From: Klebsiella ornithinolytica NBRC 105727 = ATCC 31898 | GTDB taxonomy: Bacteria > Pseudomonadota > Gammaproteobacteria > Enterobacterales > Enterobacteriaceae | Length of the DNA: 64,000 nt | Reading direction: 5' to 3' | Assembly: GCF_001598295.1 (NCBI RefSeq) | Contig: NZ_BCYR01000002.1 | Coordinates: forward strand, 186,001 to 250,000 | In this document: positions 38,928 through 49,120 of the stretch, one piece after another | Layout: the number at the start of each line of letters is the position of its first letter | How positions within the stretch are numbered: position 1 is the first letter of the stretch | The notes under the pieces: generated by a model | The model's database searches: none | Told to the model about the DNA's origin: nothing | Seen by the model: only the letters and a program-made list of their open reading frames with translations | Made by a program: the position numbers and the translations under genes

Positions 38928-40025
38928 TTAACCGCTAAAGACGTTGCCGGCGCCCGGGGCATTTTTCAGCACCCAGACGCGACCATAGTGGTTATACCAT
39001 CCGGCACGGTGACCGGCATCTGCGCCGATCCCCTGGTAGATATCGAAGTGCTGGCCTTTAATCGCCCCACCCACATCCAGCGCAACCATCAGACGCAGCT
39101 CGTACTGCCCGTTAAACTTGCCGTTATTATCCAGCAGAGGCACTTCCGCCAGCAAGGTCGTTCCCGGCGGAATAATGCTGCGGTCAGAAGCCACCGAGGC
39201 GCGACCAATCAGTGGCACCGCGCTGGCGCCTTTTACCGGGGCAAAGGACTGCGGTTTAAAGAAGACGAACGACGGATTCTGTTCAAGCAGCTCGCGAACT
39301 TCGGCTTCACTATGTTTCTCGCCCCATTCACGGATCGCCTGCATCGACATATCTTCTTTCTTCACTTCACCGCGATCGATCAGGACCTTACCAATGCTGC
39401 GATACGACCAGCCATTTTTCCCGGCATAGCTAAAGAAGTTCAGCGGAGAGCCGTCGCCAAAATCGATATAGCCGCTGCCCTGCACGTCCATAATAAAGTT
39501 GTCCATCAGCGAATTGCTGTAGGCCAGAATATAGTCGTCGCTCAGGGCGCCGGCATAAATGCTGGCGCGGGACGGCAGCTTACCGCGCTTCGGCGGCATG
39601 CGATAAATCGGGTACTGGAATTCGCCCTGGCGAGTATGGCGCGCCTGCACCACCGGAGTGTAGTAACCGGTGAACTGAACGTTGCCATAGCTATCGGCCC
39701 CCTGCATCTGCCAGGCATCAATGCCGAACTGGCTCAGGGTGCGGGTATCGCCACCGGCGCGCAGCCACTCCTGCAGCGCGTTATAGACGTTGCTCTGGCT
39801 ATTATAAAGGCGCGGTGAGGCGCTGCGAATCTGACGGACCTGCTCGGAGAAGTCCCCGGCGTTAATCGGCGAACCGACCGCATCAGGCTGGTTAACCAAA
39901 GAGAACGGCTGGGTAAACTTCCCTTCATTATACTGCTGACCGCGATCGGTCGGTTTTGAGGAACAGGCGGCGAGCATCGCCAGCATTGCTCCCGTCGCTA
40001 TATACTTTGCCCAACATCCTTTCAT
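38928..40025 (-). CDS. mltA: Membrane-bound lytic transglycosylase MltA
   Basis: A 365-residue outer-membrane lipoprotein that cleaves peptidoglycan, leaving 1,6-anhydromuramic acid. The lipobox is MLAAC with Cys21, the next residues Ser-Ser favouring outer-membrane sorting. Conserved QFTGYYTPVVQARHTRQGEF and the catalytic Asp in LMVALDVGGAIKGQHFD are present. Length equals E. coli MltA. Confidence 0.97.
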   Translation of the reverse strand: MKGCWAKYIATGAMLAMLAACSSKPTDRGQQYNEGKFTQPFSLVNQPDAVGSPINAGDFSEQVRQIRSASPRLYNSQSNVYNALQEWLRAGGDTRTLSQFGIDAWQMQGADSYGNVQFTGYYTPVVQARHTRQGEFQYPIYRMPPKRGKLPSRASIYAGALSDDYILAYSNSLMDNFIMDVQGSGYIDFGDGSPLNFFSYAGKNGWSYRSIGKVLIDRGEVKKEDMSMQAIREWGEKHSEAEVRELLEQNPSFVFFKPQSFAPVKGASAVPLIGRASVASDRSIIPPGTTLLAEVPLLDNNGKFNGQYELRLMVALDVGGAIKGQHFDIYQGIGADAGHRAGWYNHYGRVWVLKNAPGAGNVFSG

Positions 40026-40199
40026 GGTATCTCTTCTTTATGCTGCTTAGTCGCGGTTCGTGATGAGGGAAGATAACAAACCCCCAGGGCTATTGAAATG
40101 CGCGAAAGCACCACAAATACAATCTTGCTCAAAAAACAAGCCGAAAGTGGTTCTTTATACACCATTTATTACAAATTTGATGATTTTACTGAAAAAGGG

Positions 40200-40227
40200 T
40201 TGCATCAAAACGCGAGCGGAGTATAGT
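40200..40227 (+). promoter_or_regulatory. Promoter of the initiator tRNA operon
   Basis: TTGCAT and TATAGT are 16 bases apart, 13 bases before the first tRNA. A GCGC discriminator follows the -10 element, as expected for a stringently controlled stable-RNA promoter. Confidence 0.8.
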
Positions 40228-40240
40228 GCGCTTCCACGGA

Positions 40241-40317
<77 letters not shown>

Positions 40318-40367
40318 ATTAAAATCAGATAGCAGTAAGCTTTACTCGATGGAAGAGTAAAGACGGA

Positions 40368-40444
<77 letters not shown>

Positions 40445-40490
40445 ATTTAAAATCTGATGCATAATTTACTCGATGAAGAGTAAAGACGGA

Positions 40491-40567
<77 letters not shown>

Positions 40568-40575
40568 ACACAATG

Positions 40576-40600
40576 AACACCCTGACGGGTGTTTTTTTGT
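40576..40600 (+). terminator. Terminator of the tRNA operon
   Basis: AACACCC-TGAC-GGGTGTT followed by a T run (TTTTTTTGTTT), 8 bases after the third tRNA. Confidence 0.92.
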
Positions 40601-40787
40601 TTCTACGTACCGGTCACGGTCACGCCAGCAATACTCTCTACTCTTCTTCCCCGCCGCCAGTCAGGCGCGATGGATACCCGTCACGTTAATACTGACCTTT
40701 TCTTACCACGATGATGTCAGATGCGCCATCGCCTCCCCTTGCGGAGCGGAAATGGCGCACGATGCTAAACATGGCAAATAGCCGGAC

Positions 40788-41531
40788 TTACAGCAGCGCC
40801 AGCAGGAAAATCAGCTCGCCCAGCTCAATCGCCGCCCCCAGCGTGTCGCCGGTTTGCCCGCCCAGGGTGCGTTTCAGCAATTGCCCAAGAACAAAAATGG
40901 CCACCACGGCGATCCCCAACGCCGCCACGCCGTGCATGCCGGGTAGCAGCATGGCGGCCAGAATTGCCGCTACGCCTAGCGTCACGCAGGTTTGTCGCCC
41001 GCTTACTTTGCCGATAAATACGTTACCCAGACCTTCTTCGCGGGCGTAACGATGGCGATACATCAGCAGCACGGCGACGCCACGTCCGGCGGCACAGGCG
41101 GCCGCCAGCGCGGCCAGCACCGACGTTCCACGCAGCGCCAGCTCGCTGACAACCAGCACTTTTGCCAGTAATACAAAAATGAGCGCCAGCCCGCCGTGGG
41201 TCCCCAGTCGGCTGTCGCGCATAATCTCCAGCATCCGTTCCCGACGCCGGGCGGAAAAAACGCCGTCGCAGGTATCGGCGAGGCCATCGAGGTGAAAACC
41301 ACCGGTCAGCAGCGCCAGCGCTAAAATGCTAAACAGCGCCGCAAGCGGAAGACCACACCAGGATTGAACGGCAAGAAATACCAGCCCGCTCAACCCTCCC
41401 AGCAGCGCCCCGACCAGCGGGAAAGTGACGATTCCCCGGACATACCGATCGATCTCCAGCCCCTGCGACCAGCGATCCGGCACCGGTAAGCGACTGAGAA
41501 AAGAGAGCGTAGCCCAGAATAATTTGATCAT
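40788..41531 (-). CDS. cobS: Adenosylcobinamide-GDP ribazoletransferase CobS
   Basis: A 247-residue polytopic membrane enzyme that joins adenosylcobinamide-GDP to alpha-ribazole (phosphate), the last assembly step of cobalamin. Landmarks are [11 protein letters not shown] near the start and the metal-binding [37 protein letters not shown] region (conserved aspartates). It overlaps cobU by 4 bases and is the last gene of the cluster. Confidence 0.95.
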   Translation of the reverse strand: MIKLFWATLSFLSRLPVPDRWSQGLEIDRYVRGIVTFPLVGALLGGLSGLVFLAVQSWCGLPLAALFSILALALLTGGFHLDGLADTCDGVFSARRRERMLEIMRDSRLGTHGGLALIFVLLAKVLVVSELALRGTSVLAALAAACAAGRGVAVLLMYRHRYAREEGLGNVFIGKVSGRQTCVTLGVAAILAAMLLPGMHGVAALGIAVVAIFVLGQLLKRTLGGQTGDTLGAAIELGELIFLLALL

Positions 41532-42073
41532 TTAATTTTGACTCCAATACCTGATACCACCAGCCAGACCTCATCCGCTGCCGCAGCCAGGCGCTGGTTA
41601 ACCCGGCCGGCAATATCGCGAAAATGCCGCGCAAGGCGGTTTTCCGGGACAATCCCCATCCCCACTTCATTGGTGACCAACACCACTTTTGCCGGGCAGC
41701 GCTGGCACGCGGCAATCAGCGAGTGGATCTCCTCGTCTATGATCCGCTCCATTGCTGCATAATCCCAGTCGTCCGGGGAGCTCTCGCCCCCCTGAGCAAA
41801 CAACATGTTGGTCACCATGGTCGTCATACACTCCAGCAGCACGGCTTCTTGCGGATCGTTACGCGGCGTAATGACCTCATCGAGATGGTGCCAGCGTTCG
41901 ACGGTGCGCCAGTGCGCCGGGCGGCTATCGCGGTGGTGCTGGATCCGCTGCGCCATTTCGTCATCCACGATCTGCGAGGTCGCGAGATACAAAACCTGCG
42001 GTGAATCGGCGATGAGCGCCTCGGCGTGGCGGCTTTTCCCGCTGCGGGCGCCGCCGGTAACCAGAATCAGCAT
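41528..42073 (-). CDS. cobU: Adenosylcobinamide kinase/guanylyltransferase CobU
   Basis: A 181-residue bifunctional enzyme that phosphorylates adenosylcobinamide and then forms the GDP adduct. The P-loop is GGARSGKS (7-14), and the guanylylated His46 is in [32 protein letters not shown] is conserved. It overlaps cbiP by 7 bases and cobS by 4. Confidence 0.96.
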   Translation of the reverse strand: MLILVTGGARSGKSRHAEALIADSPQVLYLATSQIVDDEMAQRIQHHRDSRPAHWRTVERWHHLDEVITPRNDPQEAVLLECMTTMVTNMLFAQGGESSPDDWDYAAMERIIDEEIHSLIAACQRCPAKVVLVTNEVGMGIVPENRLARHFRDIAGRVNQRLAAAADEVWLVVSGIGVKIK

Positions 42074-43590
42074 GATGGCTCCTGATGCTGCTGCATGATG
42101 TGGTAAATCTTTTCGATATCAATATGCTGGCGCATGGCGTCGGCCAGGATATCGAACTGTTGCGATTTGTATTGCGCATAGTGAAGAGTGGCATTCAGCG
42201 CCTCCAGCCCTTTGCGCCGACGCAGGCCGTTGACCAGCGCGCGGGTGAAATCATCGCTGTCGAACAGGCCGTGCAGATAAGTGCCGAATACGAGTCCGTC
42301 ATCCGTCATTGCGCCATCCGCCACCAGCTCACCCTGTTTCTCCAGCTGCATCAACGGACGACAGCTCCCGTTAAGAGTCGTTTTCCCCATATGAATTTCG
42401 TAACCTCGCACCCGCAGAGCAGACGCTCCGGCCAGCCAGTCCGGCAGCGCGTTCGCCATTGTCGCCTCGACCTGAGTGGTGGTTTTATGTCGGGCAAACT
42501 GCGTCACGGTATTGAGCAGACCGAGGCCGGGCTGCGTCCCGAGGCCGGATTCCACCTCATCGACAATTGTCTCGCCCAGCATTTGATAGCCGCCGCAGAT
42601 CCCCAGCAGCGGAATCCCCTGCTGATGCGCCTGCAAGACGCCCGCCGCCATCCCACAGTCGTGCAGCCACTGCAGATCGCCCAGCGTATTTTTACTGCCG
42701 GGCAGGATAACCAAATCGGCCTGCGCCAGCTCCTGCGGGCGTCTCACGTAGCGCACGCGGACATCCGGCTGCGCCGCCAGCGCGTTGAAATCGGTGAAGT
42801 TTGAGGTATGGGGAAGCTGCACGACCGCGATGTCGATCTCGCGCTTCGCGGTGCTCAGATACTTCCCTTTCTGCAGCGCCACGCTATCTTCATCCTCCAG
42901 ATCGACCTCCAGCCACGGCAGCACTCCCAGTACGGGGACGCCGGTTAATGCTTCGATCTGTTCGATTCCGGAATAGAGTAGCGCGATGTCGCCGCGGAAT
43001 TTATTGATGATCACCCCTTTCACCCTGGCGCGCTCCTGCTCCTCAAGCAGCGCCAGCGTCCCGTAGATCGCGGCAAAGACGCCCCCTCTGTCGATATCGG
43101 CAACCAGGATCACCGGGCACTGCGCCATCTCCGCCATCCCCATATTGACGATATCGCGATCGCGCAGGTTGATCTCCGCCGGGCTACCGGCCCCTTCCAG
43201 CACCAGCACATCATACTCCTGCGCCAGGCTGCGGTAGACCGAGAGGATCTGTTCGCGCAGGCGCGGTTTATACTCGTGGTAGCTCACCGCATCCATATCG
43301 GTCGCCACTTTGCCCATCAGCACCACCTGAGCTTTCAGGTCGCTGGTGGGTTTCAGCAAGACAGGATTCATCCGCACGTCGGGTTCGATACCGGCGGCTT
43401 CGGCCTGAAAGATCTGCGCCCGGCCCATCTCTTTACCGTCTGCCGTGATCCCCGAATTAAGCGCCATATTCTGCGATTTAAACGGCGCCGTACGCCGGCC
43501 ATCCTGATAAAAAATGCGGCATAAACCGGCCACCAGCACGCTTTTACCTACATCGGATGCCGTTCCCTGCAACATGATTGCCTGCGTCAT
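42067..43590 (-). CDS. cbiP: Adenosylcobyric acid synthase (glutamine-hydrolysing) CbiP
   Basis: A 507-residue enzyme that amidates four carboxylates of adenosylcobyrinic acid a,c-diamide. The N-terminal dethiobiotin-synthetase-like ATPase domain has [19 protein letters not shown], and the glutaminase domain has the nucleophile Cys in [12 protein letters not shown] and a His in [13 protein letters not shown]. About 96 bases without a gene separate it from cbiB. Confidence 0.96.
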   Translation of the reverse strand: MTQAIMLQGTASDVGKSVLVAGLCRIFYQDGRRTAPFKSQNMALNSGITADGKEMGRAQIFQAEAAGIEPDVRMNPVLLKPTSDLKAQVVLMGKVATDMDAVSYHEYKPRLREQILSVYRSLAQEYDVLVLEGAGSPAEINLRDRDIVNMGMAEMAQCPVILVADIDRGGVFAAIYGTLALLEEQERARVKGVIINKFRGDIALLYSGIEQIEALTGVPVLGVLPWLEVDLEDEDSVALQKGKYLSTAKREIDIAVVQLPHTSNFTDFNALAAQPDVRVRYVRRPQELAQADLVILPGSKNTLGDLQWLHDCGMAAGVLQAHQQGIPLLGICGGYQMLGETIVDEVESGLGTQPGLGLLNTVTQFARHKTTTQVEATMANALPDWLAGASALRVRGYEIHMGKTTLNGSCRPLMQLEKQGELVADGAMTDDGLVFGTYLHGLFDSDDFTRALVNGLRRRKGLEALNATLHYAQYKSQQFDILADAMRQHIDIEKIYHIMQQHQEPSC

Positions 43591-43687
43591 GAGGCCTCCT
43601 CGTTCGCGTTTTCTCGCATTATTCTCCCATCCTGCTCTGTTTTATGCTGCTACTGCCCCGCTGCCAGAAGGCCATGCGGATCTCTTT

Positions 43688-44647
43688 TCAGGCCATCCCT
43701 GTCCATAGATACCGCGCGGCCATAAACATCACCAGCGCCAGCGTCGAGGCGACCCACATCAGACGCAGGGCACGGGGAATATCCTCGACCGAAATATCGC
43801 GTACGGCGTCGCCAATCCAGGGTTTGTCCACCCGCTGGCCAAAATAGTCATTCGGGCCGCCGAGTCGGACGCCTAACGCGCCGGCGACGCTGGCTTCCGA
43901 CCACGCGCAGTTGGGGCTGCTGTGTTGATAGCGATCGCGCCAGCCAATACGCAGGGCGCCCGCGCCATCATAGCGACATAGCCACGCCGCGAGGCTGAAC
44001 AGCAGCCAGCTCAAACGCGCGGGAATACAGTTCGCGACATCGTCAAGGCGGGCGCTGACCATACCAATAGCGCGATATTTTTCATGTTTATACCCCACCA
44101 TGGAGTCGAGGGTGTTGACCGCTTTATAGGCCATCGCCAGCGGCGCGCCGCCCAGCAGCAGGAAAAACAGCGGCGCAATAATGCCATCGACGGTGTTTTC
44201 TGCAACCGTCTCCACCACCGCGCGATTTATCTGTTCAGGCTGGAGCTGTGAGGTCTCGCGCCCGACAATCCATGATAGCTTTTCCCGGCTTAGCGTCACA
44301 TCGCCCGCACGCAGCGGGCGTTCGACTTCACGAGCGGAATCCGCAAGGCAGCGGCCGGCCAGGACCGTAAAGATCATCCACACTTCAACGCCCCAGCCTA
44401 GCCAGGGATGGAGACTTGCCGCCAGTTTCAGTACGCTCCAGGAGAGGAGCCAGGTCAGACCGACCACCGTCAGCCACATCAGCGCGCCGCCGATGCGCAG
44501 CGCGCGGTCGCGATGGCAATAGCGGCGCACGATACGTTGAGTCAAGGTGATGAGATTGCCGATCCAGCGCACCGGATGCGGCCAGCGCGGCGGGTCGCCG
44601 ATGATAAAATCGAGCATCCAGGCCACGCACCAGGCAAGTAACGTCAT
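43688..44647 (-). CDS. cbiB: Adenosylcobinamide-phosphate synthase CbiB
   Basis: A 319-residue inner-membrane protein that attaches aminopropanol phosphate to adenosylcobyric acid. Conserved DFIIGDPPRWPHPVRWIG starts the chain, with ETVAENTVDGIIAPLFF and NTLDSMVGYKHEKYRAIG later. GAGG lies 8 bases before the ATG, right after a strong hairpin. The aminopropanol donor precursor is made by CobD, encoded upstream. Confidence 0.96.
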   Translation of the reverse strand: MTLLAWCVAWMLDFIIGDPPRWPHPVRWIGNLITLTQRIVRRYCHRDRALRIGGALMWLTVVGLTWLLSWSVLKLAASLHPWLGWGVEVWMIFTVLAGRCLADSAREVERPLRAGDVTLSREKLSWIVGRETSQLQPEQINRAVVETVAENTVDGIIAPLFFLLLGGAPLAMAYKAVNTLDSMVGYKHEKYRAIGMVSARLDDVANCIPARLSWLLFSLAAWLCRYDGAGALRIGWRDRYQHSSPNCAWSEASVAGALGVRLGGPNDYFGQRVDKPWIGDAVRDISVEDIPRALRLMWVASTLALVMFMAARYLWTGMA

Positions 44648-44660
44648 CGCCCGGGCCTCG

Positions 44661-44684
44661 TTGCCGCCCGCCAGCGGGCGGCAA
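44661..44684 (-). promoter_or_regulatory. Hairpin upstream of the cbiB ribosome binding site
   Basis: TTGCCGCCCGC / GCGGGCGGCAA is a perfect stem of about 10-11 bp ending 2 bases before the cbiB Shine-Dalgarno GAGG. It is a candidate part of the riboswitch expression platform, by masking or terminating near the start. Confidence 0.6.
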
Positions 44685-44815
44685 TGGATGAATGGAGTCG
44701 TACCGCCATACCCTGTTCCTGTTCAGAGTGGTCGGGGTGTAAAGGTGCGCCTGACGCCGTCTTGCGACGGCACGCATCTGAGCAACCCACTTCCCACCGA
44801 AGTTGTTGGTAATGA

Positions 44816-45010
44816 CCGACAGGCAGGTTTTCTGGCTTAGCGTCATCCTCGCCCGCCCTTCCCGGATTCGCGGCCGGTGGTATTTACGGGGTTGTCAGCA
44901 TCACAGCAGCGGGGGCTGCGGAGGCGTTTCACCCCCTTCCCTTGCACCTGTTGGTTACCCTGCTGCATCCGGACTCTCGTCAGATCGGGTGTCTGAAGCA
45001 ACAGGCGGGC
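44816..45010 (-). promoter_or_regulatory. Cobalamin riboswitch upstream of cbiB
   Basis: The minus strand carries the class features of the adenosylcobalamin aptamer: GGGAAGGGGGTGAAACGCC, then the B12-box region CCCCCGCTGCTGTGATGC (near 44898-44919), and AAGCCAGAAAACCTGCCTG near its 3' end (44816-44839). It is followed by a 170-nt leader to cbiB. A CATAAT -10-like sequence at 45012-45017 suggests that transcription can start just before it. Confidence 0.93.
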
Positions 45011-45044
45011 TATTATGCCATACGGATGAGCCGGTCGCTTGCAG

Positions 45045-46130
45045 TCAGAGGGGGGCGGAAAGGATGGCGCTGAGCGCCGTAAGCAGCCGTTGATTCTCCT
45101 CAGGGCTGCGAATCGCCACGCGGTAATAACCGTTTCCCAGTCCCGGATAGTTAGCGCAGCTGCGAATCAAGATATGCTGCTGCAGCAACGCCTGCTGCAG
45201 CTCGGGCTCCGGGAGATGGCAACGTAAAAAAAGATAGTTCGCCCGCCCCGGATACACGGTCAGGCCAGGAAGCTGACGGAGAGCCTGATAAAATCGACTT
45301 CCCTCCTGCGCCAGCCATCGCCAGGTGGCCTGCTGATAGGCGCTATCCTTGAGCGCTATTTCCCCTGCCAGAGCGGCAAACGCGTTGATCGACCACGGCA
45401 TTTGTTTTTCGCGCAGGCGGGCCACCGCCCGTTCATCGCTGTTAACCAGATAGCCCAGACGCAGGCCGGGAATGGCGTAGAATTTGGTGAGTGAGCGGAG
45501 CACCCAGATATGCGGATTATGCTGTAGAAAGGGGATAAATCCCGGCTGGTCAGGAATGAAATCAATAAACGCTTCATCAAGAATAAGCGCGATGCCGGCG
45601 TCCCGGCAGCGGGCGGCAATCGCGTCAAGCAGCGGGCGTGCCGGCAGCAGGCCGGTCGGATTATTGGGCGTACAGAGGAACAAACAGTCCAGCTCTGGCG
45701 TCAGCACATCGAGAATCGCGTCGGTCAACTGCCAGCCATCCTCTTCACGCAGCGCGAACTCGAGGAGAGTGCAATCGACCGTCTGCAGCGCGCGGCGATA
45801 TTCTGCAAAACCAGGTTTCACCACCATCGCCGTGCGCGGCTTCAGCCCGTGAACGAGCGTAAAAATGGATTCGGTTTCGCCATTGCCTGCCAGGACCCAC
45901 GATGCGGGAATACGGTGGTGCTCCGCCAGCGCAAGGTGCAGCTGCTGGTATTCAACGTCAGGGTAGCGCTCCGCCAGGGCAAGATTATCGATAAGCGCCC
46001 GTCTGACGCTCTCGGGCATGCCAAGAGGATTAATATTGGCGCTGAAATCCCGCAGCTGCTGCGCCTCAATGCCCAGCAGCGCAGCGGCTTCTCGGGTATT
46101 ACCGCCGTGCACGCTCTTCAGTAGCGCCAT
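45045..46130 (-). CDS. cobD: L-threonine-O-3-phosphate decarboxylase CobD
   Basis: A 361-residue PLP enzyme of the histidinol-phosphate aminotransferase fold that makes (R)-1-amino-2-propanol phosphate for CbiB. It is close to Salmonella Cob[63 protein letters not shown], and the PLP lysine in [18 protein letters not shown]. It ends about 35 bases before the riboswitch, so it is the only cobalamin gene here upstream of that control. Confidence 0.95.
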   Translation of the reverse strand: MALLKSVHGGNTREAAALLGIEAQQLRDFSANINPLGMPESVRRALIDNLALAERYPDVEYQQLHLALAEHHRIPASWVLAGNGETESIFTLVHGLKPRTAMVVKPGFAEYRRALQTVDCTLLEFALREEDGWQLTDAILDVLTPELDCLFLCTPNNPTGLLPARPLLDAIAARCRDAGIALILDEAFIDFIPDQPGFIPFLQHNPHIWVLRSLTKFYAIPGLRLGYLVNSDERAVARLREKQMPWSINAFAALAGEIALKDSAYQQATWRWLAQEGSRFYQALRQLPGLTVYPGRANYLFLRCHLPEPELQQALLQQHILIRSCANYPGLGNGYYRVAIRSPEENQRLLTALSAILSAPL

Positions 46131-46144
46131 CTCCCGCTCCCGTG

Positions 46145-47398
46145 TTATCCGCGCCTTGCCAGCGTGGCGCCATCGGCGAAGTAGGCTTTAATCCCCGCCA
46201 GTATCGACTCAGCCACCTGCTGCTGGAAAGTCGCCGTTTTCAGCTTACGCTCTTCTTCTACGTTACTGATAAACGCCGTCTCCACCAGGATCGACGGAAT
46301 ATCCGGCGCTTTCAGCACCGCGAAGCCCGCCTGTTCGACCTGGTTTTTATGCAAATTATTGATTTTTCCCATTTTTTGCAGCACCGCTTTACCAAACTTC
46401 AGGCTATCGGCGATGGTCAGCGACTGCACCATATCGAACATCGCATGGTCGACATAGCGATCGCCGCTCTTGCTGACCCCCCCGATCAGGTCAGAGGCGT
46501 TCTGGGTCTGCGCGAGGAATTTCGCGGCGGTACTGGTGGCCCCTTTGGTCGACAGGGCAAATACCGATGAGCCTCGCGGCTGTCGGCTGGTAAAGGCATC
46601 GGCGTGAATCGAAACGAACAGATCGGCGCGCTGCTTTTGTGCTTTGGCCACGCGAACCTTCAGCGGAATGAAGACATCTTCATTGCGGGTCATGTAGGCG
46701 CGCATGTTGCCCTCTTTTTCGATCAGCGCCCGTAGCCGACGAGCAATCTGCAGCACCACATCTTTCTCACGGGTATGGTATTTGCCGATCGCGCCGGTGT
46801 CTTCGCCGCCGTGGCCCGGGTCAAGCATGATCACAATAGGTCGGTCGCGCCCGGCTTTACCCGGCTTCGGCCCGCTTTCTGCCGGCGGGACCTGACGGTC
46901 GAGATCGCCTTTGTTGTAATCTTCCAGTAACGCCAGCAGCGGATCCTGAACATCGGTGGCGGTCGCAGGATAGAGATCCATCACCAGACGTTCTTTAAAG
47001 CCGGCCACCGGTGCCAGGGCAAAGAGCTGCGGCTTGATGTTCTGTTTGAGTTCAAAGACCATGCGCACGGTTTGCGGATCAAACTGGCCGACGCGCGCGG
47101 ACTTAATATAAGGGTCATCATCGCGAATACTCGCCCCCATGCCTTTTAGCACGGAGTTAAGATTGACGCCTTCCAGATCCACCACCAGCCGTTCCGGATT
47201 GCTCAACGCAAACTGCCGATATTTCAGCACATGACTGGATTCTACCGTAACGCGCGTATAGGTTGACGACGGCCAGACGCGTACGGCGACGACCTGCGCG
47301 GCGGCCGCTAAACCCAGCGGGCTGACGCTCATTAACCACATTGCGCCCGCCCCCTGTAAAAAACGACGGCGGCTTAATCCTGACTTGTATCCCGGCAT
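46145..47398 (-). CDS. amiC: N-acetylmuramoyl-L-alanine amidase AmiC
   Basis: A 417-residue periplasmic zinc amidase for daughter-cell separation. A twin-arginine signal ([16 protein letters not shown]) is followed by an AMIN domain that targets the septum (about 35-150) and an Amidase_3 domain with [18 protein letters not shown] and the later [15 protein letters not shown]. The start giving [12 protein letters not shown] was chosen because it equals the E. coli length and follows GGGAGTGGC; the longer frame would bury the Tat signal. It is divergent from argA. Confidence 0.96.
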   Translation of the reverse strand: MPGYKSGLSRRRFLQGAGAMWLMSVSPLGLAAAAQVVAVRVWPSSTYTRVTVESSHVLKYRQFALSNPERLVVDLEGVNLNSVLKGMGASIRDDDPYIKSARVGQFDPQTVRMVFELKQNIKPQLFALAPVAGFKERLVMDLYPATATDVQDPLLALLEDYNKGDLDRQVPPAESGPKPGKAGRDRPIVIMLDPGHGGEDTGAIGKYHTREKDVVLQIARRLRALIEKEGNMRAYMTRNEDVFIPLKVRVAKAQKQRADLFVSIHADAFTSRQPRGSSVFALSTKGATSTAAKFLAQTQNASDLIGGVSKSGDRYVDHAMFDMVQSLTIADSLKFGKAVLQKMGKINNLHKNQVEQAGFAVLKAPDIPSILVETAFISNVEEERKLKTATFQQQVAESILAGIKAYFADGATLARRG

Positions 47399-47575
47399 GC
47401 CACTCCCAAGCAATAAAACGTATTCGTACTCAAAACAGACAGATTGACCGGAAACTTTAACGAAAGCTGCATAACCTGTCATCAATAAAAGGGTAAACAA
47501 TCTTAGGCAGTACGCATTTGATCACAGATTTTTATCAGTTTCGTCGCAAATTTAGACTTGCGTTTAACGCCAAAA

Positions 47576-47612
47576 CAGAATAAAAATACACTAATTACGA
47601 ATAATCATGCAT
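47576..47612. promoter_or_regulatory. Probable ArgR boxes upstream of argA
   Basis: Two adjacent imperfect ARG-box-like sequences, CAGAATAAAAATACAC and TACGAATAATCATGCAT, 14-50 bases before argA. The layout matches E. coli argA, where arginine-bound ArgR represses. Confidence 0.6.
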
Positions 47613-47625
47613 TGAGGGTTGGGTC

Positions 47626-48957
47626 ATGGTGAAGGAGCGTCGCACTGAACTGGTAGAAGGATTCCGCCATTCTGTCCCCTATATTAACGCTCATCGGGGA
47701 AAAACGTTTGTCATCATGCTCGGCGGCGAAGCAATCGAGCATGAGAATTTCTCCAGTATTGTCAATGACATTGGCCTTTTGCATAGCCTGGGCATCCGCC
47801 TGGTGGTGGTCTATGGCGCACGCCCGCAGATTGATGCCAATCTGGCAGAGCATCACCACGAACCGGTCTACCATAAACAGACCCGCGTCACCGACGCCAA
47901 AACCCTCGAACTGGTGAAGCAGGCTGCGGGCATGCTGCAGCTGGAAATTACCGCGCGTCTGTCAATGAGCCTGAATAACACCCCGCTGCAGGGCGCCCAT
48001 ATCAACGTGGTGAGCGGCAACTTTATTATCGCTCAGCCGCTGGGCGTCGACGACGGCGTGGATTATTGCCATAGCGGGCGCATCCGCCGTATTGATGAAG
48101 AGGCGATCCATCGCCAGCTGGATAACGGCGCTATCGTGCTGATGGGCCCGGTTGCCGTTTCCGTCACCGGCGAAAGCTTCAATCTGACCTCGGAAGAAAT
48201 TGCCACCCAGCTGGCCGTTAAGCTGAAGGCGGAAAAGATGATCGGTTTCTGCTCGTCGCAGGGGGTTTACAACCAGGATGGAGTGATTGTTTCCGAACTG
48301 TTCCCCAACGAAGCTCAGGCGCGTGTGGAAGAGCTGGAGGCGGAAGAGGATTACAACTCCGGCACGGTGCGTTTTCTGCGCGGTGCGGTTAAGGCCTGCC
48401 GCAGCGGCGTGCGGCGTTGTCACCTGATCAGCTATCAGGAAGACGGGGCGCTGCTGCAGGAGCTGTTCTCACGCGACGGTATCGGCACCCAGATCGTCAT
48501 GGAAAGCGCCGAGCAGATTCGCCGCGCCACCATTAACGATATCGGCGGTATTCTTGAGCTGATTAGCCCGCTGGAGCAACAGGGCATTCTGGTGCGCCGC
48601 TCCCGCGAACAGCTGGAGATGGAAATCGATAAATTCACGATTATTCAGCGCGATAACACCACGATTGCCTGCGCTGCGCTCTATCCGTTCCCGGAAGAGA
48701 AAATCGGCGAAATGGCCTGCGTCGCGGTGCATCCGGACTATCGCAGCTCATCGCGCGGGGAAGTGCTGCTGAACCGCATTGCCACCCAGGCGAAGCAGAT
48801 GGGATTGAGCAAATTATTTGTCCTTACTACCCGCAGTATTCACTGGTTCCAGGAGCGCGGCTTTACGCCGGTCGATATCGATCTGCTGCCGGAAAGTAAG
48901 AAAGAGATGTACAACTATCAGCGTCGCTCCAAAGTCATGATGGCCGATCTCGGCTGA
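47626..48957 (+). CDS. argA: N-acetylglutamate synthase ArgA
   Basis: A 443-residue enzyme that starts arginine synthesis from acetyl-CoA and glutamate. The N-terminal amino-acid-kinase-like domain ([30 protein letters not shown]) binds the inhibitor arginine; the C-terminal GNAT domain has [23 protein letters not shown]. Length equals E. coli ArgA. Confidence 0.97.
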   Translation: MVKERRTELVEGFRHSVPYINAHRGKTFVIMLGGEAIEHENFSSIVNDIGLLHSLGIRLVVVYGARPQIDANLAEHHHEPVYHKQTRVTDAKTLELVKQAAGMLQLEITARLSMSLNNTPLQGAHINVVSGNFIIAQPLGVDDGVDYCHSGRIRRIDEEAIHRQLDNGAIVLMGPVAVSVTGESFNLTSEEIATQLAVKLKAEKMIGFCSSQGVYNQDGVIVSELFPNEAQARVEELEAEEDYNSGTVRFLRGAVKACRSGVRRCHLISYQEDGALLQELFSRDGIGTQIVMESAEQIRRATINDIGGILELISPLEQQGILVRRSREQLEMEIDKFTIIQRDNTTIACAALYPFPEEKIGEMACVAVHPDYRSSSRGEVLLNRIATQAKQMGLSKLFVLTTRSIHWFQERGFTPVDIDLLPESKKEMYNYQRRSKVMMADLG

Positions 48958-49037
48958 TGTCACCGCCGCGGATCGCGGCGTAAACGCCTTATCCGGGCGA
49001 CCTCTCCTCCGCCCCCCGGAGCCAGCTCATCTCACAT

Positions 49038-49102
49038 TTTCCCCGGCTAAGCGCTGCGCCAGCCGGGGAAACCGCTGGCGGTTGAGCCGGCGATCCCCGG
49101 CT
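49038..49102. terminator. Compound hairpin between argA and recD
   Basis: TTTCCCCGGCT (49038-49048) and AGCCGGGGAAA (49061-49071) form a perfect 11-bp stem that can act in both directions. A further CCCCGGCT (49095-49102) can pair with the same middle arm. It lies between the convergent argA and recD. Confidence 0.75.
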
Positions 49103-49120
49103 AGCGGCTGAAGGTTAAAG

